Assembly (NCBI RefSeq): GCF_963378105.1
Contig: NZ_OY726398.1
Coordinates: forward strand, 2,108,001-2,172,000
Direction of reading: 5' to 3'
DNA length: 64,000 nucleotides
From: Mycolicibacter sp. MU0102
Lineage (GTDB): Bacteria; Actinomycetota; Actinomycetes; Mycobacteriales; Mycobacteriaceae
Below the pieces are notes generated by a model. The model searched no databases, was not told the origin of the DNA, and saw only the letters and a list, made by a program, of their open reading frames with translations. Within the stretch, counting starts at the first letter, position 1. Every line of letters begins with the position of its first letter. Below are positions 1 through 7,650 of this stretch, in pieces. Both the position numbers and the translations under genes were made by a program.

Positions 1-1
1 C

Positions 2-361
2 GAGCAGGCGCGGGCGTTCGCCCTGCGCAGCGGCGTCGGCAACCGGTGCCGATTCGACGTCGTCGACCTCGACGACGGCCTGCCGGACGGGCCGCCGGCC
101 GATGTCATTTACTGCGCCCGGTTCCGCGACAGTCGGCTCGACGCGCCGATGCTGCAGCGGCTGGCTCCGGGCGGACTGCTGGCGATCAGCGCGTTGAGTC
201 AGGTCGGCAGCACCGCAGGACGGTTTCGGGCCGCACCCGGGGAGCTGCGCGCGGCGTTCGCCGGCCTGGAGTTGATCGCCGAGGGGGAAGCGGACGGATT
301 GGCGTGGCTGTTGGCGCGACGCCCGACGGCGCCGTCAGCGCACGCGGACGGACGAGACTAG
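2..361 (+). CDS. Methyltransferase-like protein, 3' part only
   Basis: An open frame enters from the left edge and runs 119 codons to a TAG at 359-361, so the 5' part of the gene lies outside the window. The visible protein reads FDVVDLDDGLPDG, then ADVIYCARFRDS, then LQRLAPGGLLAISALSQVG. This is the usual order of the acidic strand, the post-motif strand and the 'L.PGG.L..S' strand of class I SAM-dependent methyltransferases. The SAM-binding glycine loop would be upstream and is not visible, so substrate and activity cannot be given. The gene converges on the next one, and the two stop codons overlap in a shared CTAG. Confidence 0.55.
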   Translation, partial: EQARAFALRSGVGNRCRFDVVDLDDGLPDGPPADVIYCARFRDSRLDAPMLQRLAPGGLLAISALSQVGSTAGRFRAAPGELRAAFAGLELIAEGEADGLAWLLARRPTAPSAHADGRD

Positions 362-1005
362 GCCGGAGCCGGCGCCTCGCGGTCGCTGGGCTCGGGGCCG
401 GGCTCGGCCGGGGACTCATCGAGCGGCAGGGCATCCATCGGCGGTGCCTCGCCGGGCGGCATATCGATCGGCGGCTCCATGGGGGCTTCGATCGGCGGGA
501 CCTCGAACGGCGGAGCCTCCATGGGTGGTGCGGGCAGTTCGAAGCCCATGGGCTCGGCCATCGGCTCGGGGGCGGGCTCGGGGGCCGGCTCCACCATGGC
601 GGCAAACTCCACCGGCGCTTCCGGGGCCGGTGCCTCGTCCATGGGCAGGTACATGTGGTGGGTGAACTGCGGCTGGTAGGCGCCGCCGCCGCCGATCCGC
701 ACGCCGCCGGGCTCACCGCTGGCCACCGGTGTGCCGTCGGGCAGGGTCACCGCGGTGTGGTGGCTGTTCCAGCCCACCACCACAGCGTTGGGCGCGGTGC
801 CGTACTTGAAGCCGCGGGCCAGCAGCGCCGACTCCTCGTTGGCGGTGTGGAACCGGCCGCTGAAGGCCGGCCGGCCGCTGGCGACGTTGGACACCCACGA
901 GGCCAAACCCGAGCAATCCGTACCTGCGGGAGTGTTCCCACCAACGATGTACGGGGTGCCCGAAACCTGCTGGATGAGCGCCATCAGAGCTTCTAGACCA
1001 AACAT
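358..1005 (-). CDS. NlpC/P60-like exported or cell-wall protein with Pro-rich tail
   Basis: The 215-residue protein has an N-terminal domain with DCSGLASWVSN near residues 31-41, resembling the catalytic Cys motif of NlpC/P60 peptidoglycan peptidases. A later NSHHTAVTLPDGT segment could supply the histidine. The last 90 or so residues are Pro/Glu/Met-rich (repeats such as PAPEPAPEP, and EAPP and PPIEAP units). The frame is open to an ATG at 1071, but I prefer 1005, where the protein begins MFGLEALMALIQQ, a helix directly preceding the conserved part. No clear signal peptide is seen. Mycobacteria have similar proteins annotated as peptidoglycan endopeptidases, but enzymatic activity is inferred only. 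Confidence 0.6.
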   Translation of the reverse strand: MFGLEALMALIQQVSGTPYIVGGNTPAGTDCSGLASWVSNVASGRPAFSGRFHTANEESALLARGFKYGTAPNAVVVGWNSHHTAVTLPDGTPVASGEPGGVRIGGGGAYQPQFTHHMYLPMDEAPAPEAPVEFAAMVEPAPEPAPEPMAEPMGFELPAPPMEAPPFEVPPIEAPMEPPIDMPPGEAPPMDALPLDESPAEPGPEPSDREAPAPA

Positions 1006-1332
1006 GACCGAGCACATTAACCATGGATAACTGGACTTACCAAAATCTGTGGTGCCCATCACGTTTAGCATTCATGTTGTCAAACATAACGCCGCAACGG
1101 AAAACGCCAGGTAGATCCGGGAAAATGCGGCAAGCACGAGCGTTAATTTCCGTAAGTGCTGGTAGATGGCTCGTATGTGTTTGTTGAGCGAGGTCCCAAA
1201 GGTCACAAATTCGCATTATTAGTATGAAATTGCCTGATCAATGGGTGCGTCCCAGGTTATCCATTACCCACGGTATCGGCGAAAATATCGACGCGGGCGG
1301 CATGTCGTTCTCCGGGCAGAAAGTGATGCTGC

Positions 1333-2511
1333 TTACAGTGAACGCTTCGCGTTCTTGATCAGATTCGACCCGATGATCAGCCGCTGGATCTCACTGGTGC
1401 CTTCGTAGAGCCGCAGCAGCCGTACGTCGCGGTAGATGCGCTCCACCGGCACGCCACGGATGTATCCGCTGCCGCCGTGGATCTGCACCGCCAGGTCGGC
1501 GACCTTGCCGGCCATCTCGGTGCAGAAGACCTTCGCCACCGACGGCGCGATCCGCCGATCTTCGTTACTGACCCACTTGCGGGCGGCGTCGCGGACCAGC
1601 GCCTGGCCGGCCAGCACCCCGGTCTGCTGATCGGCGAGCATCGCCTGCACCAGCTGGAAGTCGCCGATGATGCTGCCGCCCTGGGTGGCGGTGGCCGCAT
1701 AGTTCACCGATTCATCCAGTGCGCGCTGCGCGGCTCCCACCGCCAGCGCCGCAATATGAATGCGGCCGCGGGCCAGCGACGTCATCGCCGCCCGGTAGCC
1801 GATGTCCTCACTGCCCCCGACCAGGGCGGCGGCGGGCAGCCGCACGCCGGAGAAACTGACATCGGCCGTCCAGGCGCCCTCCTGGCCCATCTTGGCGTCC
1901 TTGGCGCCGACTTCGACTCCGGCGGTATCGGCCGGTACCAGGAACACCGCAATACCGGCGCCGCGCTCGTCGGCGGGCCGAGTGCGGGCGAACACCACAA
2001 ACAGATCGGCCAGCGGGGCATTGGTGATGAACCGTTTCTGGCCGTCGAGCACCCAGGTCTCGTCCGCTCCCGAGCCCTCACGGACGGCCTTGGTGCGCAA
2101 TCCCGCCGGATTGGAGCCCGCTCCGGGCTCGGTGAGGGCGAAGGACGCGACCGCACCGGAGGCGATGGGCTCGAGCCAACGCTGCTTCTGTTCATCGGTG
2201 CCGAACCCCACCAGCACCTGGCCGGCGATGCCGTTGTTGGTGCCGAACATCGACCGGACCGACGGGCAGGTGTAGCCCAGTTCCATGGCCAGTTCGACGT
2301 CCTGGGCCAGATTCAGGCCCAGCCCGCCCCATTCCTGGGGGATCGCGTAGCCGAACAGGCCCAGATCCTTGGCGGCTTGCCGAAGGTCGTCGGGCACCTG
2401 ATCGGTGTCGAGGATCTCCTGTTCGCGCGGGACGACCATCGTCCGGACAAACCGGCGGGTCTGGGACAGGATTTCGGCGAAGACGTCGTCGTCAACGGAT
2501 GCGGTCGTCAT
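1333..2511 (-). CDS. Acyl-CoA dehydrogenase
   Basis: The 392-residue protein has the standard length and fold of FAD-dependent acyl-CoA dehydrogenases, which introduce the alpha-beta double bond in acyl-CoA. It has FALTEPGAGSNPAG (flavin and substrate contact), IHGGSGYIRG, and a C-terminal LYEGTSEIQ whose Glu, near residue 370, is in the position of the catalytic base of the medium-chain enzymes. The frame stays open upstream to 2901, but that part is antisense to the SDR gene. The ATG at 2511 is preceded by GAAAGGGG and begins MTTASVDDDVF. It is divergent from the SDR/thiolase/dehydrogenase operon, with a palindrome between them, so it is probably coregulated. The substrate is unknown. Confidence 0.88.
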   Translation of the reverse strand: MTTASVDDDVFAEILSQTRRFVRTMVVPREQEILDTDQVPDDLRQAAKDLGLFGYAIPQEWGGLGLNLAQDVELAMELGYTCPSVRSMFGTNNGIAGQVLVGFGTDEQKQRWLEPIASGAVASFALTEPGAGSNPAGLRTKAVREGSGADETWVLDGQKRFITNAPLADLFVVFARTRPADERGAGIAVFLVPADTAGVEVGAKDAKMGQEGAWTADVSFSGVRLPAAALVGGSEDIGYRAAMTSLARGRIHIAALAVGAAQRALDESVNYAATATQGGSIIGDFQLVQAMLADQQTGVLAGQALVRDAARKWVSNEDRRIAPSVAKVFCTEMAGKVADLAVQIHGGSGYIRGVPVERIYRDVRLLRLYEGTSEIQRLIIGSNLIKNAKRSL

Positions 2512-2535
2512 GGCACGGCCCCTTTCGGCACTGGC

Positions 2536-2566
2536 CGACAAATCATATATGAAATATGATGTGTCG
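2536..2566. promoter_or_regulatory. 31-bp palindrome in divergent promoter region
   Basis: The arms are CGACA-a-ATCATAT and ATATGAT-g-TGTCG around a 5-nt centre, with one mismatch between the arms. Each arm contains TATGAT reading outward (one per strand), a good -10 hexamer, so the site may overlap two back-to-back promoters. It lies between the divergent acyl-CoA dehydrogenase and SDR genes. The obvious candidate binder is the GntR/FCD regulator encoded at 5758, at the end of the same cluster. Confidence 0.6.
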
Positions 2567-2605
2567 GACCACGGGTGGGCACGACATGTAGAGGACGGTT
2601 TCGGC

Positions 2606-3343
2606 GTGGCATTACTTAACGGGCAGACGGCGGTGATCACCGGTGGAGCGCAGGGGCTGGGCTTCGCGATCGCGCAACGCTTCGTCGCCGAGGGCGCCCG
2701 GGTGGTGCTGGGCGATCTGAACCTGGAGGCGACCGAGGCCGCCGCGCAGCGCCTCGGCGCCGATGTCGCGGTGGCGGCACGCACCGACGTCACCGACGCC
2801 GCCGACGTCGAGGCGCTGGTGGCGCTGGCCGTCGAGCGGTTCGGCGGCCTGGACATCATGGTGAACAACGCCGGCATCACCCGCGACGCCACCATGCGCA
2901 AGATGACCGAAGACGATTTCGATCAGGTGATCGCGGTGCACCTCAAGGGCACCTGGAACGGTCTGCGCGCGGCCGCGGCGATCATGCGGGAGCGCAAGCG
3001 CGGTGCGATCGTGAACATGTCCTCTATATCGGGCAAGGTCGGCATGGTCGGGCAGACCAACTATTCGGCCGCCAAGGCCGGCATTGTCGGCATGACCAAG
3101 GCCGCCAGCAAGGAGCTGGCCTACCTCGGTGTCCGCGTCAACGCGATCCAGCCGGGGCTGATCCGCTCGGCGATGACCGAGGCCATGCCGCAGCGGATCT
3201 GGGATTCGAAGGTCGCCGAGGTGCCGATGGGCCGAGCCGGCGAACCCGACGAGGTCGCGACCGTCGCACTGTTCCTCGCATCCGACTTGTCCTCTTATAT
3301 GACGGGCACGGTGCTCGAGGTGACCGGCGGTCGCCACCTATGA
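2606..3343 (+). CDS. SDR-family 3-hydroxyacyl-CoA dehydrogenase / 3-oxoacyl reductase-like
   Basis: This is a 245-residue short-chain dehydrogenase. TGGAQGLGFA near the N terminus is the TGxxxGxG nucleotide loop, NNAG follows, and NMSSISG plus YSAAKAG give the Ser-Tyr-Lys catalytic set. The C-terminal TGTVLEVTGGRHL is typical of FabG-like enzymes. The start is taken as GTG at 2606 (VALLNGQTAVITGG), preceded by GAGGACGG. The longer open frame upstream overlaps the divergent promoter and is not needed for the fold. Its stop overlaps the ATG of the thiolase gene (ATGA), so the two are translationally coupled. Next to a thiolase and two acyl-CoA dehydrogenases, the likely role is NAD-linked oxidation of a 3-hydroxyacyl-CoA, but a biosynthetic reductase cannot be excluded. 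Confidence 0.85.
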   Translation: MALLNGQTAVITGGAQGLGFAIAQRFVAEGARVVLGDLNLEATEAAAQRLGADVAVAARTDVTDAADVEALVALAVERFGGLDIMVNNAGITRDATMRKMTEDDFDQVIAVHLKGTWNGLRAAAAIMRERKRGAIVNMSSISGKVGMVGQTNYSAAKAGIVGMTKAASKELAYLGVRVNAIQPGLIRSAMTEAMPQRIWDSKVAEVPMGRAGEPDEVATVALFLASDLSSYMTGTVLEVTGGRHL

Positions 3344-4557
3344 CTCTGCGCGAGGCGGTGATCTGCGAACCGGTTCGTACCCCGATCGGGCGCTACGGCG
3401 GGATGTTCAAGTCGCTGACCGCCGTCGAGCTCGGCGTCGCGGCGCTCACCGGACTGCTGGAGCGCACCGGCCTGCCCGCCGACGCCATCGATGACGTGGT
3501 GCTGGGGCACTGTTATCCCAGTAGTGAGGCACCGGCGATCGGGCGGGTGGTCGCCCTGGATTCCGGCCTGCCGGTGACGGTTCCCGGTATGCAGGTCGAT
3601 CGGCGGTGCGGATCTGGACTGCAGGCGGTGATCCAGGCCTGCCTGCAGGTCGGCAGCGGCGCGCATGAGGTGGTGATCGCCGGCGGTGCGGAGAGCATGA
3701 GCAACGTGGCGTTCTACTCCACCGACATGCGCTGGGGCGCGGCCCGCGAGGGCGTACGGGTGCACGACGGACTGGCGCGCGGCCGGACCACCGCGGGTGG
3801 GCAGTACCACCCGGTGCCCGGCGGCATGTTGGAGACCGCGGAGAACCTGCGCCGCCAGTACCAGATCTCCCGCGCCGAGCAGGACGAACTCGCGGTCACC
3901 TCGCATCAGCGCGCGGTGGCGGCCCAGCGCAGCGGCGTGCTCGCCGACGAGATCATCGGTGTCACGGTGCGCTCCCGCGCCGGCGAGCAGCGGATCGACA
4001 CCGACGAGCATCCCCGCGCCGACACCTCGGTGGAGTCGCTGGCCAAGCTCAAAGCGGTTCTGGGCAAAACCGATCCAGACGCCACCGTCACCGCCGGCAA
4101 CTCCAGCGGTCAGAACGACGCGGCCTCGATGTGTGTGGTGACCACTCCGGCCAAGGCCGAGCAGCTGGGACTGACCCCGCTGGTACGGCTGGTCTCCTGG
4201 GGTCTGGCCGGGGTCAAGCCGAACGTCATGGGCATCGGCCCGGTGCCGGCCACCGATGTCGCCCTGGCCAAGGCCGGTCTCACGCTCGCCGACATCGACC
4301 TGATCGAGCTCAACGAGGCGTTCGCCGCTCAGGCGCTCGCGGTCATGGCCGAGTGGCGATTCGGTGCCGCCGACCGCGACCGGACCAACGTGCACGGTTC
4401 GGGGATCTCGCTGGGGCATCCGGTGGGCGCGACCGGCGGCCGGATGCTGGCGACGCTGGCGCGTGAGCTGCACCGCCGCCAGCAGCGCTATGGACTGGAA
4501 ACCATGTGCATCGGAGGCGGCCAGGGCTTGGCCGCCGTGTTCGAGAGGGTGGCGTAA
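3340..4557 (+). CDS. Acetyl-CoA acetyltransferase (thiolase)
   Basis: The 405-residue protein has the full thiolase length. The acyl-accepting Cys is in RRCGSG (Cys90). GHPVGATGG and CIGGGQG near the C terminus carry the His and the second Cys of the active site, and GNSSGQNDAA and ELNEAFAAQ are also thiolase signatures. It cleaves 3-oxoacyl-CoA to acetyl-CoA and a shortened acyl-CoA, or condenses in reverse. It starts at the ATG overlapping the SDR stop and ends directly against the ATG of the following acyl-CoA dehydrogenase, so the three genes are one operon. Chain-length preference cannot be read from sequence. Confidence 0.92.
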   Translation: MTLREAVICEPVRTPIGRYGGMFKSLTAVELGVAALTGLLERTGLPADAIDDVVLGHCYPSSEAPAIGRVVALDSGLPVTVPGMQVDRRCGSGLQAVIQACLQVGSGAHEVVIAGGAESMSNVAFYSTDMRWGAAREGVRVHDGLARGRTTAGGQYHPVPGGMLETAENLRRQYQISRAEQDELAVTSHQRAVAAQRSGVLADEIIGVTVRSRAGEQRIDTDEHPRADTSVESLAKLKAVLGKTDPDATVTAGNSSGQNDAASMCVVTTPAKAEQLGLTPLVRLVSWGLAGVKPNVMGIGPVPATDVALAKAGLTLADIDLIELNEAFAAQALAVMAEWRFGAADRDRTNVHGSGISLGHPVGATGGRMLATLARELHRRQQRYGLETMCIGGGQGLAAVFERVA

Positions 4558-5751
4558 ATGGCCAAGCTGTGCCAGACGTTGGGGCTGACCGAGAGCCAGA
4601 CCGAGATCATCGCGGCGGTACGGGCGTTCGTCGACAAAGAGGTGATTCCGCACGCCGCCGAATTCGAACGCGCCGACGCCTACCCGCAACAGATCGTCGA
4701 TGGCATGCGGGATTTGGGCTTGTTCGGCCTGATGATTCCGGAGGCCTACGGCGGGCTGGGCGAGTCCCTGCTGACCTACGCGCTGTGCGTCGAGGAGCTC
4801 GCGCGCGGCTGGATGAGCGTCTCCGGGGTGATCAACACCCACTTCATCGTCGCCTACATGCTGCGCCAGCACGGCACCGACGAGCAGAAGCAGCGCTACC
4901 TGCCGGCGATGGCGACCGGTGATGTGCGCGGGGCGTTTTCGATGTCCGAACCCGAGCTCGGCTCCGACGTCGCCGCCATCCGTACCCGGGCCACACCCAC
5001 CGGCGACGGCGACTACCTCATCAACGGACAGAAGATGTGGCTGACCAACGGTGCCACGTCGAGCTTGGTGGCGGTGCTGGTCCACACCGACGAGGGGGCC
5101 GACACCCCACACCGCAACATGACCGCGTTCCTGGTCGAGAAGCCCACCGGATTCGGTGAAGTGGTCCCGGGCCTGACCATCCCCGGAAAGCTCGACAAGC
5201 TCGGATACAAGGGCATCGACACCACCGAGATGATCTTCGACGACTATCGGGCCAGTTCCGCCGACATCCTGGGCGGCACCACCGGCCGCGGTTTCTACCA
5301 GATGATGGACGGCATCGAGGTCGGCCGGGTCAATGTCGCGGCACGCGCCTGCGGGGTGGGCATCCGCGCATTCGAGCTTGCGGCCCGATACGCCCAGCAG
5401 CGCAACACCTTCGGCAAGCCGATCGCCGAGCACCAGGCCGTCGCGTTCGGGCTGGCCGAGATGGCGACCAAGGTCGAGGCCGCACACCTGATGGTCGTCA
5501 ACGCGGCGCGACTGAAGGATTCCGGCGAACGCAATGACGTCGCCGCAGGCATGGCGAAATACCTGGCCAGCGAGTACTGCAACGAGGTCACCCAGCAGAG
5601 CTTCCGGATTCACGGCGGGTACGGCTACTCGAAGGAATACGAGATCGAGCGCCTGATGCGCGACGCGCCGTTCCTGCTGATCGGCGAGGGCACCAGCGAG
5701 ATCCAGAAGCAGATCATCAGCAAGCGCCTGCTGGCCGACTACCGCATCTGA
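4558..5751 (+). CDS. Acyl-CoA dehydrogenase (second)
   Basis: The 397-residue FAD-dependent acyl-CoA dehydrogenase is distinct in sequence from the one at 1333. It contains AFSMSEPELGSDVAA, IHGGYGYSKEYEIER and LIGEGTSEIQKQI, with the catalytic-base Glu near residue 377. The ATG follows the thiolase stop with no gap. HGGYGY and EGTSEIQ are seen in short- and branched-chain dehydrogenases, but the substrate is not determined. With the SDR, the thiolase and the divergent dehydrogenase, it gives enzymes for three of the four beta-oxidation steps. No enoyl-CoA hydratase is present in the window. Confidence 0.92.
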   Translation: MAKLCQTLGLTESQTEIIAAVRAFVDKEVIPHAAEFERADAYPQQIVDGMRDLGLFGLMIPEAYGGLGESLLTYALCVEELARGWMSVSGVINTHFIVAYMLRQHGTDEQKQRYLPAMATGDVRGAFSMSEPELGSDVAAIRTRATPTGDGDYLINGQKMWLTNGATSSLVAVLVHTDEGADTPHRNMTAFLVEKPTGFGEVVPGLTIPGKLDKLGYKGIDTTEMIFDDYRASSADILGGTTGRGFYQMMDGIEVGRVNVAARACGVGIRAFELAARYAQQRNTFGKPIAEHQAVAFGLAEMATKVEAAHLMVVNAARLKDSGERNDVAAGMAKYLASEYCNEVTQQSFRIHGGYGYSKEYEIERLMRDAPFLLIGEGTSEIQKQIISKRLLADYRI

Positions 5752-5757
5752 CACACC

Positions 5758-6480
5758 ATGTCTGCCCCCGACTTCAGTACCCGGCCGCAGTTGTCGGAAG
5801 CCGTCGCACGCTTCGTACGGCAGCGGATCTTCGACGGCGGCTACGCCGCGGGGGAGTACGTCCGATTGGACCAGCTGGCAACGGAATTGGGCATCAGCGT
5901 CACCCCGGTGCGGGAGGCGCTGTTCGAGCTGCGCGCTGAAGGCCTGCTCGACCAGCAGCCGCATCGCGGGTTCGTCGTGTTGCCGGTGACCAAGCGTGAC
6001 CTGGCCGACGTCGCCGAGGTTCAGGCGTTCGTGGGCGGGGAGCTGGCGGCGCGGGCCGCGGCCGGTATCACCGAGGAGCAGTTGAGTGAGCTCAATGAGA
6101 TTCAGTCTCGGCTGGAGCAGGCCTACGCCGGAGACGATGAAGAGCGGACCGTGCGGCTCAACCACGATTTCCACCGGGCCATCAATGTGGCTGCCGCCTC
6201 ACCCAAGCTGGCCCAAATGATGTCGCAGATAACACGGTATGCGCCCGAGGCGGTTTTCCCGGGCATCGCCGGGTGGCCGGAACGGTCCATGGCCGATCAC
6301 CGGCGAGTGCTCGCCGCGCTGGCGGCACACGATCAGACGCTGGCGCGCACCGCGATGGCCGAACACCTGGCGGCCGGCGTGGTGCCGCTCGTCGAGCATC
6401 TGACCGATCGCGGTGTGGTGGAGTGCGAAGACGACCGCGTGGCGCAGCCAGATCAGCGCTCGTCGGCGACGGGGACGTGA
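5758..6480 (+). CDS. GntR-family regulator with FCD domain
   Basis: The 240-residue protein has an N-terminal winged helix (LDQLATELGISVTPVREAL, about residues 37-55) typical of GntR regulators. It is followed by an all-helical FCD ligand domain with spaced acidic and histidine residues (HDFHRAIN, DHRRVLAAL). It lies 6 bp after the dehydrogenase stop and is probably the last gene of the operon. FCD regulators commonly respond to acyl-CoA or organic acid intermediates and repress their own catabolic cluster. The palindrome at 2536-2566 is the obvious candidate operator, but this link is inferred from position only. Confidence 0.88.
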   Translation: MSAPDFSTRPQLSEAVARFVRQRIFDGGYAAGEYVRLDQLATELGISVTPVREALFELRAEGLLDQQPHRGFVVLPVTKRDLADVAEVQAFVGGELAARAAAGITEEQLSELNEIQSRLEQAYAGDDEERTVRLNHDFHRAINVAAASPKLAQMMSQITRYAPEAVFPGIAGWPERSMADHRRVLAALAAHDQTLARTAMAEHLAAGVVPLVEHLTDRGVVECEDDRVAQPDQRSSATGT

Positions 6481-6494
6481 GACCGTATCAACCT

Positions 6495-7058
6495 ATGCAG
6501 AACCACACTTACCTGACTTACGAAGAGTTCGGGCGCAAGTTCTTCGAGGTCGCGGTCACCGAGGAACGAGTGGCAGCTGCGTTCGCCGTCATCGCCGGCG
6601 ACGAGTTCGAGATGCCCACGATGCGGCAGGGACCGGGCGGCATCGCCAAGGTCAGCGCAAAGGTGCGGGTCCAAGAGCCGCGGGTGGCACGCGGTTTGGG
6701 GGATCTGCTGACGTTCGCGATCCACATTCCGCTGGAGATCGACCTGCTCATCGATCTGCGTCTGGACAAACAACGGTTCACCGTGGCCGGCGACATCGCC
6801 CTGCACGCCACCGCGCGAGCCGCCGAGCCGCTGCTGCTGATCATCGATGTGCCCAAACCGCGGTCCTCCGACATCACCGTCGAGGTGTCGTCGACGTCCA
6901 TCCGCGGCGAGCTGCTGCGGATCTTCGCCGGCGTCGACGGGGAGATCCGGCGGTTCATCGCCAGCTATGTGGCAGCCGAGATCGACAGTCCGCAATCCCA
7001 GCGGGCGCAGATCATCGATGTGGCCGAGCAGCTGGACTCCGCCTGGACCGGGATCTGA
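6495..7058 (+). CDS. Conserved protein of unknown function
   Basis: The 187-residue protein starts MQNHTYLTYEEFGRKFFE. I do not recognise the family. The middle part alternates hydrophobic and charged residues (HIPLEIDLLIDLRLDKQRF, LLLIIDVPKPR) in a way that suggests a beta-rich fold. The C-terminal third is helical and acidic, ending EQLDSAWTGI. There is no signal peptide or membrane segment. The ATG at 6495 is chosen because the conserved-looking protein begins there, although the frame is open upstream inside the regulator gene. It is convergent with the next gene, with about 20 bp between them. Confidence 0.65.
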   Translation: MQNHTYLTYEEFGRKFFEVAVTEERVAAAFAVIAGDEFEMPTMRQGPGGIAKVSAKVRVQEPRVARGLGDLLTFAIHIPLEIDLLIDLRLDKQRFTVAGDIALHATARAAEPLLLIIDVPKPRSSDITVEVSSTSIRGELLRIFAGVDGEIRRFIASYVAAEIDSPQSQRAQIIDVAEQLDSAWTGI

Positions 7059-7077
7059 CCGCTCGCCGGTGCGATCC

Positions 7078-7473
7078 CTACGGGTAGGGGATCGCGGGGA
7101 TAGCCGGAATCGCCGGGATGGCCGGAATCGCGGGGATCGCCGGAATCGCGGGGATCGCCGGGACGGCGGGCGCAGACGGGGCCCGCGGCACTGCCGAAGC
7201 CGCCGGAGCCTGTTTTGCGGTGGGCTCGACAACCGGAGCAGCGCTGGTGAGCGGGGCATCCGGCAGCGCGGTCGGGCCGGTTTCGGACTCGCCGGCCTCG
7301 CTGTCGGCAGGTGCGGTCGGCGCGATCGGCGCTGCGGGGGCCTGGGTGACTTCGCCGTAGGTGTCTTCCTCGGAATCACTGTCGCAGCCGGCGCAGGCGG
7401 TGGCCACCGCACCCACGGCGAGCCCCACCGCCACCACCGACAGGACTGACTTTCCGATACCGCGATTGCGCAT
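7078..7473 (-). CDS. Exported Ala/Pro-rich protein with Pro-Ala-Ile repeat tail
   Basis: The 131-residue protein starts MRNRGIGKSVLSVVAVGL, a positively charged start followed by a hydrophobic helix, then VATACAGCDSDSEED. This looks like an export signal. Two cysteines stand where a lipobox Cys would be, but neither context is a clean lipobox. The mature part is Ala/Pro/Thr-rich and ends in eight consecutive PAI units before a final PYP. The function is unknown; a cell-wall-spanning or surface-exposed stalk is a guess. It is downstream of the molybdopterin oxidoreductase on the same strand, separated by a strong hairpin, so it is probably transcribed on its own. Confidence 0.7.
   Translation of the reverse strand: MRNRGIGKSVLSVVAVGLAVGAVATACAGCDSDSEEDTYGEVTQAPAAPIAPTAPADSEAGESETGPTALPDAPLTSAAPVVEPTAKQAPAASAVPRAPSAPAVPAIPAIPAIPAIPAIPAIPAIPAIPYP
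7087..7164 (-). repeat. 9-bp tandem repeat encoding Pro-Ala-Ile
   Basis: A 9-bp unit (variants of GGGATCGCC and GGAATCGCG on the + strand) repeats about eight times in frame inside the exported protein gene. Small sequence differences between copies show it is not freshly expanded. Copy number may vary between strains. Confidence 0.8.
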
Positions 7474-7593
7474 GGATTCTCCCCGTTGTTCAGTTGCCTC
7501 ATGTCACCCTACGACGCCGGGGTGGCTTCGGCGGACCAGCCGTCGACAACATTGCGACCGGCCTGCCGCCCCTCGGAACTTCCGCAGATGCGG

Positions 7594-7625
7594 CGCGGCC
7601 TGACAGGTGTTCCTGTCAGGCCGCG
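7594..7625 (-). terminator. Perfect 14-bp hairpin, probable terminator
   Basis: The arms 7594-7607 and 7612-7625 are perfectly complementary over 14 bp with a 4-nt TGTT loop. It lies 26 bp past the end of the molybdopterin oxidoreductase gene on its transcribed strand. There is no T-run, as is common for mycobacterial terminators. Confidence 0.7.
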
Positions 7626-7650
7626 GTAGCCGGCGTTCCCTCGAATCGGC

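Noticed and set aside
1072..1332. Low-GC gap that looked like possible foreign DNA
   Set aside because: It is only about 260 bp, lies between two gene ends and starts, and has no repeats, integrase or tRNA nearby. It is more simply a promoter region.
2512..2901. A 130-residue N-terminal extension of the first acyl-CoA dehydrogenase
   Set aside because: It is antisense to the SDR gene and crosses the divergent promoter. The ATG at 2511 has a ribosome site and gives the family length.
3295..6174. A 959-codon open frame on the minus strand
   Set aside because: It is exactly antisense to the thiolase and acyl-CoA dehydrogenase genes, which have full domain motifs. High GC keeps antisense frames open. 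The translated product is His/Arg/Gly-rich without a domain.
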